Positions 1 through 4,823 of a stretch of 8,884 nt of DNA are shown piece after piece. Position 1 is the first letter of the stretch. Each line of letters starts with the position of its first letter. The stretch spans positions 1 through 8,884 of the forward strand of contig RFIO01000059.1 of assembly GCA_003695205.1 (NCBI GenBank), read 5' to 3'. The notes under the pieces were generated by a model. It saw only the letters and a program-made list of their open reading frames with translations, was not told where the DNA came from and did not search any database. The position numbers and the translations under genes are program-made. This DNA is from Deltaproteobacteria bacterium (GTDB lineage Bacteria > Desulfobacterota > Desulfuromonadia > Desulfuromonadales > Geothermobacteraceae).

Positions 1-159
1 CAGTTGCTCCTCGGGTGGAAAGAGACCGGAAAGTATAGGACAACGGGCCGGCAAAATCCACTGAACGCTGGTTTGGTGGGGTCAAAAGACCCAAGGAGTG
101 ACAGCTCCGCCGGACCCAAATCAGGCGGAGAGGGGGCATGGGAGAACTGACTGCGAGGC
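1..159. other. Region downstream of the regulator, no supported gene
   Basis: No gene can be supported here. Frame 1 of the plus strand is open from the window edge to a TGA at 148-150 (49 codons). That could be the tail of an upstream gene, but an open stretch this short in GC-rich DNA is weak evidence and I do not recognise the translation. Two perfect hairpins are visible: GGGTC-AAAA-GACCC at 79-92, and CTCCGCC/GGCGGAG at 105-111 and 124-130 with a 12-base loop. Neither is followed by a T-run on either strand, so they are not clear intrinsic terminators. They lie just past the stop codon of the minus-strand regulator and could help end or protect its transcript. Confidence 0.3.
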
Positions 160-1074
160 TCAGCAGCAGTTCAGGGGGCAGGTTTGGCTTCCCATCCTTT
201 TGACGATCAGCGATTCGAAATCTTCGAACAGGGGGTCAGATTCGGGCGGTGCGTTGAAGATAAGCGCACGTTTGCGCTTGGTGTCAAACCCTTCGATATC
301 GAAGGTTACTATATCCTCGGCACTGATGCAGGTTGCAAGAATGTCGGTGCTGAGGTAGCTGATACCGTCATTCCGCAGGACCGACTGCATGATCAGGTTC
401 AGATCCTCGAAAACAATGACATTGGCAAACGAGTCGATGCTCAATCCTTTCGATTGCAGATTGTTTTCCAGAAAAGTCCGTGAACAGCAACCCTCGACTC
501 TGGTGAAAAGGGTCTTGTCCAGAAGGTCCTCCAGTTGAGGATTTTCCGGCAGGCTGCCGCGTCTGGCAAAGAAGACCATACTGTCGCCGGGGAGTTCGGT
601 GACGTGGAAATCGTCCAGTGGAAAGCACTGGCAGTATTCCATGACGGCAAAATCGTGGATGCCTTTCTTCAGCCCGGCAAGGATCCGCTCGGGGATATCG
701 ATAAGAAACTTGAGATCGACGCTTTCGCTTTTGCTCAGCATGTATTCCTGCATGATGCCGGGCAGATGGGCAATGGCAAAGGGTGGGGTGCAGCAGAAGG
801 ATACTTGACGGCGTGATGTCAGGTTTTTCAATCCGGACATCAGCTCCTGCTCGACCCCAAGAATCTGTTCAGCTTTTTTCAGGACCAGCTTGCCGGCTTC
901 CGTCGGTTGCAGCACCGGCCCGCTGCGGTCGACCAGTTCCACACCGAGCTGATCTTCAAGAAACTTGACCCGTCTGGAGACGGCCGACTGGGTGATGAAA
1001 AGCCTGTCAGCGGCCTTGGCAAAACTGCCGCAGTGGATCGCTTCACGTAATGTCTTCAGGTAGGTTGATTCCAT
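160..1074 (-). CDS. LysR-family transcriptional regulator, cysteine-rich
   Basis: This is a 304-residue LysR-type regulator of full family length. Residues 1-60 form the winged helix-turn-helix, with the family pattern around AKAADRLFITQSAVSRR (19-35) followed by LG.ELVDR (43-50) and PTEAG (57-61). Residues of about 88-295 form the periplasmic-binding-protein-like effector domain. The start gives the usual LysR beginning a few residues before helix 1, although no good Shine-Dalgarno sequence precedes it. It is divergent from the rhodanese gene and separated from it by 142 bases with inverted repeats, so control of the reductase cluster, and of itself, is the natural inference. The protein has 11 cysteines (15, 94, 95, 148, 150, 196, 197, 249, 299, 303, 304), with vicinal pairs in the effector domain and a CPLNCC tail. 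That many is unusual for the family and suggests, without proving, redox, metal or chalcogen sensing. The ligand is unknown. Confidence 0.93.
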   Translation of the reverse strand: MESTYLKTLREAIHCGSFAKAADRLFITQSAVSRRVKFLEDQLGVELVDRSGPVLQPTEAGKLVLKKAEQILGVEQELMSGLKNLTSRRQVSFCCTPPFAIAHLPGIMQEYMLSKSESVDLKFLIDIPERILAGLKKGIHDFAVMEYCQCFPLDDFHVTELPGDSMVFFARRGSLPENPQLEDLLDKTLFTRVEGCCSRTFLENNLQSKGLSIDSFANVIVFEDLNLIMQSVLRNDGISYLSTDILATCISAEDIVTFDIEGFDTKRKRALIFNAPPESDPLFEDFESLIVKRMGSQTCPLNCC

Positions 1075-1103
1075 CTATAAAACCATATGTTTGAATAAAT
1101 ACT

Positions 1104-1118
1104 ATGCGTGCGACGCAT
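1104..1118. promoter_or_regulatory. Perfect inverted repeat, candidate LysR operator
   Basis: ATGCGT-GCG-ACGCAT is a perfect 6-bp dyad with a 3-base centre. It contains the T-N11-A pattern typical of LysR binding sites (T1105, A1117). It lies 30 bases upstream of the regulator's start codon and 98 bases before the rhodanese start, which suits an autoregulatory recognition site. Binding is inferred. Confidence 0.5.
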
Positions 1119-1126
1119 GCCTGATT

Positions 1127-1150
1127 GAAAATCATTCGTTTGTGATTTTC
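1127..1150. promoter_or_regulatory. Perfect inverted repeat overlapping the -35 region
   Basis: GAAAATCA and TGATTTTC form a perfect 8-bp inverted repeat with an 8-base spacer (1135-1142). The arms hold ATC...GAT half sites, close to but one base wider than the common LysR ATC-N9-GAT form. The right arm overlaps the proposed -35 element (1140-1145), the position expected for an activation site contacting RNA polymerase or for a repressor site. Another regulator could also bind here. Confidence 0.5.
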
Positions 1151-1168
1151 TTCTAATCGCATTCTAAT
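1140..1168 (+). promoter_or_regulatory. Candidate sigma-70-type promoter for the rhodanese-reductase cluster
   Basis: TTGTGA (1140-1145) and TCTAAT (1163-1168) are separated by exactly 17 bases. They match the TTGACA and TATAAT consensus at 4/6 and 5/6 positions. Transcription would start near 1175, about 40 bases before the ATG at 1217. The hexamer is part of a direct repeat TTCTAAT (1151-1157 and 1162-1168, 11 bases apart), and GCATTCTAATGC (1159-1170) is itself a short dyad. The weak -35 fits a promoter that needs an activator. The call is from visual matching only. Confidence 0.45.
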
Positions 1169-1216
1169 GCCTCCGGGAAGTTAAGGCCAGACTAATCTTC
1201 AGACAGGGAGGACATT

Positions 1217-3115
1217 ATGAAGCGGGAAGGATCGTTGAGATTCAGGTTTTGGGGGTATTTGCTTGCCCTTGCAGGACTGCTGGCGCTCTTGGCGCTCAGC
1301 GGCTGTTCGTCCGACAGCTATGACAACCTGACGACCGACTACTACCAGAACGACGCATCGGCGGTAACCACCGTGGATGCACCGACAGTTCTGGGCTGGG
1401 TGCAGAACGGCATGCGGACAGACAGCGGCAAAAGGGTCGTGATTCTCGATTGCGTCCCCAATCCCGCCGGCGTTTTTCCCAACTCGGATGTTGACGCCTG
1501 GTTTGCCGGGGACAGGGAACGCATCAAGACCAATATGGCGGCCCAGTACGGCATGGCATCGCCACAGTACCTGATGATTGACATGCTCGATTCGATGGGA
1601 TTTCTCGGCCACATCCCCGGGGCTCTCCCCAACGTTTCTCACGAAGGTTACGAAGTGACGCCTCGCGTTGACGGGCCGATCCTGGCCGAACATGAGGTGG
1701 GGACCGGCAGCCTGATCGACCAGATGGTCCAAGGTTACGGTATCACCAAGGACGACGTCATCGTACTGTCTACTTCGCGTCTGGATTACCCCGGATTCTG
1801 CCCCTCGCGCCTGTGGTGGACCCTCTACTACTGGGGTTTCTCGCGTGACCACATCATGATTCTCAACGGCGGCAACAAGGCCTACGCCATGGCGGGAGGC
1901 ACCCTCGAAAAAGGAGTGGTCAAACCGGTGGTCAAGCCTTCGACCTTCTGTCCGACCACCCTTGGCCGCCGCAACCTCGATGCCCGCATCAGCTTGGGCG
2001 AACTGATTTCCCTTGTCGATTCGGGACGCACCAGCCTGCCGGACGACGATCCCGACAAGGTGGTGGTCATCGATACCCGCCAGCCACCGGTCGCCTACTT
2101 CTTCAAGGACGGTGACGCCAACGGCACCCCGGATGTTTTCGAGGTAACGGTCAACGGCTACAGCTACGACCCGACCAGCAAGGATTTTGTCAATGCTGGG
2201 GGCAACCACATTACCCTGAGTGAATTCCTTTTCAATGAGATCGGCATCCCCTTCAATGCCGCGGTCAATCCCCCGATCGATCTGAGCGTGCCACCGGCCA
2301 GTACCTACCTTGGGATGAACGTTATCGCTCCGGGCCAGCCGATCGCCATCCCGCTGGCTCCCAAGCCGGCCGCCTTCGAGGGCAAGATCAAGGGTGCCAA
2401 GGTTGTGAAGTCCTCAACCTACAACATCACCATCCCGGCCCTGCTCAACCCCGACGGGACCTACAAGAGCAAGGCCGACCTGCTGCCCATCTTCGCCGCC
2501 GCCGGCATCGACGGCACCAAGCCGATCATTACCTACTGCAACTCCGGTGCGCTCGCTTCGATCTACTTCTATGTGCTGAAACAGATCTGCGGGTTCGAGG
2601 ATGTCCGTCTCTACGATGGGTCCTGGCAGGAATGGGCCAACCTGGCTGCCTTTGAGCCGGTGACCACCGACTACGTGATGACCGACGATTACGTCGCTTA
2701 CCCCAGCTACCCGGCAGGCTCGCCGAAGCTGCAGTTCTTTGCCGGCATGAACAACTACTTCGAGTATGACGCAGCCTCTGACCAGTTCGTCGATACCCGC
2801 TCTGGTGCGGTTATCGGTACCGACAAGATCAAAGCCGGCGGTAACCTGGCCGGTGACCCGACCTGGGATACCGTGACACGCTCGGAGCATGTCATGTTCC
2901 GCCCCACGGCGAGTCTGAACGGAAGTGCCGATCCGTTCAATATCCGCACCTACAAGAGCGCCACCGACTGGCCGGCGGTTGAGACCTATCCGAGCTATGA
3001 CGGTGCCGGCAGCGAGATCAGGCTTGAGGACGAAGCGTTCCTGCCGAGCGCAGGCAGCGGCGATTCCGGCGGCGATGCGCCTTCGGCCTTTGTTCCCGCA
3101 GGCGGCGGCTGCTGA
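1217..3115 (+). CDS. Outer-membrane lipoprotein with tandem rhodanese domains (ExtH/SrrE-like)
   Basis: This 632-residue exported lipoprotein carries two rhodanese-like domains. The signal peptide ends in the lipobox LSGC, with Cys30 the lipidated residue; serine at +2 favours the outer membrane. Domain 1 (about 73-228) has VVILDC, GHIPGA (131-136), an SRLWW helix (197-201) and ILNGG (215-219). It resembles the usually inactive N-terminal half of thiosulfate sulfurtransferases, though Cys195 lies in its loop. Domain 2 (about 281-475) has VVVIDTR, EGKIKGA (388-394) and the catalytic-type loop YCNSGALAS (440-448, Cys441) that would carry a persulfide or perselenide. About 100 residues separate its first strand from EGKIKGA, a long insertion for this fold. 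The final 150 residues are unassigned and end in a Gly/Ser-rich tail closing with GGGC. The ribosome site AGGGAGGA (1205-1212) supports the start. It heads the cluster before a porin. Likely role: sulfur or selenium transfer at the outer membrane. Confidence 0.88.
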   Translation: MKREGSLRFRFWGYLLALAGLLALLALSGCSSDSYDNLTTDYYQNDASAVTTVDAPTVLGWVQNGMRTDSGKRVVILDCVPNPAGVFPNSDVDAWFAGDRERIKTNMAAQYGMASPQYLMIDMLDSMGFLGHIPGALPNVSHEGYEVTPRVDGPILAEHEVGTGSLIDQMVQGYGITKDDVIVLSTSRLDYPGFCPSRLWWTLYYWGFSRDHIMILNGGNKAYAMAGGTLEKGVVKPVVKPSTFCPTTLGRRNLDARISLGELISLVDSGRTSLPDDDPDKVVVIDTRQPPVAYFFKDGDANGTPDVFEVTVNGYSYDPTSKDFVNAGGNHITLSEFLFNEIGIPFNAAVNPPIDLSVPPASTYLGMNVIAPGQPIAIPLAPKPAAFEGKIKGAKVVKSSTYNITIPALLNPDGTYKSKADLLPIFAAAGIDGTKPIITYCNSGALASIYFYVLKQICGFEDVRLYDGSWQEWANLAAFEPVTTDYVMTDDYVAYPSYPAGSPKLQFFAGMNNYFEYDAASDQFVDTRSGAVIGTDKIKAGGNLAGDPTWDTVTRSEHVMFRPTASLNGSADPFNIRTYKSATDWPAVETYPSYDGAGSEIRLEDEAFLPSAGSGDSGGDAPSAFVPAGGGC

Positions 3116-3136
3116 TTCCAGACCCGACTTTTCTAC

Positions 3137-3142
3137 AAGGAG
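3137..3142 (+). promoter_or_regulatory. Ribosome binding site fixing the porin start at 3149
   Basis: AAGGAG directly abuts an ATG at 3143, which leaves no spacer for initiation there. The in-frame ATG at 3149 has a six-base spacer, which is normal. The porin start is therefore placed at 3149, two codons later than the longest reading frame. Confidence 0.7.
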
Positions 3143-3148
3143 ATGACG

Positions 3149-4369
3149 ATGATAACGCTCAAGAAGATGTTGGCAATGGTGGTGGCCGCCGGTGCACTGC
3201 TTGCTTTCGCCCTGCCGGCCCTGGCCGGTCCGGTGATCACCTTCGGGGATTTCGACGAAGGTAAACTGCGCATCGACTACAAGGGCCAATTCCAGTTCCT
3301 GACCCGCGACACCGGTTCGGGGCCGAACAGTGACGGCGACACCTCGGAGTTCAACTTCCGGCGCAACCGGATCGCCCTGGTCGGTGCCTGGGGGGACAAC
3401 CTGGGCCTTTACGTGCAGACCGAGTACCGCGAAGACAACAACATCGGTCCGATTGCGGTCAGCGACGGCGGCAACAGCGATTTCCAGCTGATTGATGCCC
3501 AGCTGCGCCTCAAGGTCAACCCGATGCTGCAATTCCGCATCGGCAAGTTCAAGTACAACCTGACCCGGGAGAACCTCGAAGGCTGCTATGCCCCGCTGAC
3601 CCTCGACCGTTCGCTGTTTATCAGGGCGTCGCTGGCCGGAGACGGCACCCGCGACAAGGGGGTCGCCATGTTCGGCAACCTGTTCGATGGCCGATTCATG
3701 TACCGAGCCGACGTGATGAACGGCCGCAACGATTCGGTCTCCGCCCCCGACTCCAACTTCCGCTTCTCGGTTCGCGGGCACATCTCCCTCGGGGATTCGG
3801 AAACCAGCTATGGCTACAAGGGGACCTACCTTGGTGCGAAAAAGGTTGTGACCGTTGGCGCCGCCTACCAGACCGAGGCCGATGTTGCCTACGCTGATGT
3901 CGCCAACCAGGCAGAGGCCGTCGACTACAAGGCCTGGACGGTCGACCTGTTCGCCGAGTATCCCTGGCAGGATGTCGGCACATTCACCCTCGGTGCCGCT
4001 TACGTCGATTATGACCTCGACGATGCCTACAAGGGTGCAGACCCCGATCCCGAAGTCATCAACCTCAACGGCCAGAAAAACGGCGGTTACGTCAAGGTCG
4101 GCTATTTGTTCCCGAACATGCCGCTGCAGCTTTTCGCACGCGGTGAAAATTGGAGCTTTGCCCGACTGAACAACGTCTTTGACCAGGAGATCAACTTCTA
4201 TGCCGGCGGTTTCAACTATTACTTCAAGGATGGCGATCTGTTCGCAGGCGCCGACCTGAAGCTGACCATGGAGTATTCCGTCACTGACTTTGACCAGGAA
4301 GGAACTTTCCTGGGCCAGACAACAGAAGATTTCAACACCCTGGTCGCCCAGATTCAATTGATGTTCTGA
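3149..4369 (+). CDS. Outer-membrane porin, phosphate-selective OprO/OprP-like (ExtI-like)
   Basis: This 406-residue protein is an outer-membrane beta-barrel. It begins with a typical signal peptide (KK near the N-terminus, hydrophobic core, cleavage after ALA at about residue 26). It continues with alternating amphipathic strands and ends in phenylalanine (IQLMF), the terminal signature recognised by the Bam machinery. Segments such as FNFRRNRIALVGAWGDNLGLY and RIGKFKY.LTRENLE are characteristic of OprP/OprO-type anion porins. It contains one cysteine, Cys146, in LEGCYAPLTLDR. It lies 33 bases after the rhodanese gene, in the same reading frame and with its own ribosome site, so it is almost certainly co-transcribed. 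In G. sulfurreducens, the porin-like ExtI sits beside a rhodanese gene and has been implicated in selenite and tellurite reduction. By analogy it may admit an anionic chalcogen substrate. An alternative is a barrel that holds a cytochrome. Confidence 0.9.
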   Translation: MITLKKMLAMVVAAGALLAFALPALAGPVITFGDFDEGKLRIDYKGQFQFLTRDTGSGPNSDGDTSEFNFRRNRIALVGAWGDNLGLYVQTEYREDNNIGPIAVSDGGNSDFQLIDAQLRLKVNPMLQFRIGKFKYNLTRENLEGCYAPLTLDRSLFIRASLAGDGTRDKGVAMFGNLFDGRFMYRADVMNGRNDSVSAPDSNFRFSVRGHISLGDSETSYGYKGTYLGAKKVVTVGAAYQTEADVAYADVANQAEAVDYKAWTVDLFAEYPWQDVGTFTLGAAYVDYDLDDAYKGADPDPEVINLNGQKNGGYVKVGYLFPNMPLQLFARGENWSFARLNNVFDQEINFYAGGFNYYFKDGDLFAGADLKLTMEYSVTDFDQEGTFLGQTTEDFNTLVAQIQLMF

Positions 4370-4375
4370 TTGTCT

Positions 4376-4412
4376 CCCGGTTGTCGCGAGTCACCGCCTC
4401 GCGGCAACCGGG
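4376..4412 (+). other. Strong intercistronic stem-loop without a T-run
   Basis: CCCGGTTGTCGCGAG (4376-4390) pairs over 15 bp with CTCGCGGCAACCGGG (4398-4412), with one G-U pair and a 7-base loop. It starts seven bases after the porin stop. The sequence after it (CCAAACCCTGAAAAC) has no T-run, so it is unlikely to be an efficient intrinsic terminator. More probably it protects the upstream rhodanese-porin mRNA from 3' decay, or marks a processing site, allowing unequal expression of the front and back of the cluster. Confidence 0.7.
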
Positions 4413-4444
4413 CCAAACCCTGAAAACACTGAAGGAGATGTCTC

Positions 4445-4765
4445 ATGCTGAAAAAAGTATCGCTGACGGTTTTTGCGCTGCTGCTCAGTTTTACCTTGTC
4501 CTTCCCGGTGGCGGCCTTCCAGGCCAAGGTCGAAAAGGTGAAGGGATCGGTGGTGTCCATCAAGAACCTCGGGCAGATGCCGCCCTGGGTGAAAAAAGGC
4601 GCCCTGGCCAAGACCAGCGTCGGCCTGGCCAAGGTCCAGGGGGTCGATGGCGATATGGTCGACATCAAGGTCAAGGCATCCACGGCAAAGAAACTCAAGG
4701 CTGGTGACGCGTTGGAGGTCAAGCCGAAAAACGCTGACTCTTCCCAGACGCTTCAAGGCTGTTGA
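4445..4765 (+). CDS. Small secreted lysine-rich protein with a C-terminal cysteine
   Basis: This 106-residue protein belongs to no family I can name from sequence. It has a clear Sec signal peptide (LKK, then a hydrophobic core, probable cleavage after VAA at residue 24), leaving about 82 residues in the periplasm. The mature part is lysine-rich and probably mostly beta: short strands KVEKVKGSVVSI, GLAKVQGVDGDMVDIKV and GDALEVKP look like a small SH3- or OB-like barrel. Its only cysteine is Cys106, the very last residue (TLQGC), after a flexible polar stretch. A free terminal thiol could carry sulfur or selenium, pair with a partner, or take part in redox exchange. The ribosome site AAGGAG (4432-4437, seven-base spacer) fixes the start. 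It lies between the porin and the molybdoenzyme genes, in the position of the small periplasmic ExtJ in the Geobacter ext cluster; that equivalence rests on position and size only. Confidence 0.82.
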   Translation: MLKKVSLTVFALLLSFTLSFPVAAFQAKVEKVKGSVVSIKNLGQMPPWVKKGALAKTSVGLAKVQGVDGDMVDIKVKASTAKKLKAGDALEVKPKNADSSQTLQGC

Positions 4766-4823
4766 CCCTGATCGTCATCATTTGCAGCGGTCGGTAACAC
4801 CAGGCTGAAGAAGGAGAAACAGC

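Noticed and set aside
79..92. GGGTC-AAAA-GACCC as an intrinsic terminator for the regulator.
   Set aside because: The stem has only five base pairs and no T-run follows on either strand.
1199..2209. A 336-codon minus-strand frame opposite the start of the rhodanese gene.
   Set aside because: It overlaps a lipoprotein signal and rhodanese motifs on the plus strand and has no family features of its own.
3113..3148. The TGA after the rhodanese GGGC tail as a selenocysteine codon (a Cys-Sec ending), since the porin lies in the same frame.
   Set aside because: Downstream of the TGA there is no SECIS-like hairpin, only an unstructured stretch leading into a ribosome site. Read-through would fuse the tail to the porin signal peptide, which makes little sense. 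It is treated as an ordinary stop.
2414..4357. A 647-codon open frame on the minus strand opposite the rhodanese and porin genes.
   Set aside because: It is a shadow of strongly biased codon use in the real plus-strand genes. It has no sensible domain and cuts across two genes with signal peptides, catalytic motifs and ribosome sites.
4376..4412. The stem-loop after the porin as a transcription terminator.
   Set aside because: No T-run follows, and the downstream genes have no obvious separate promoter in the short gap, so termination here is unlikely to be complete.
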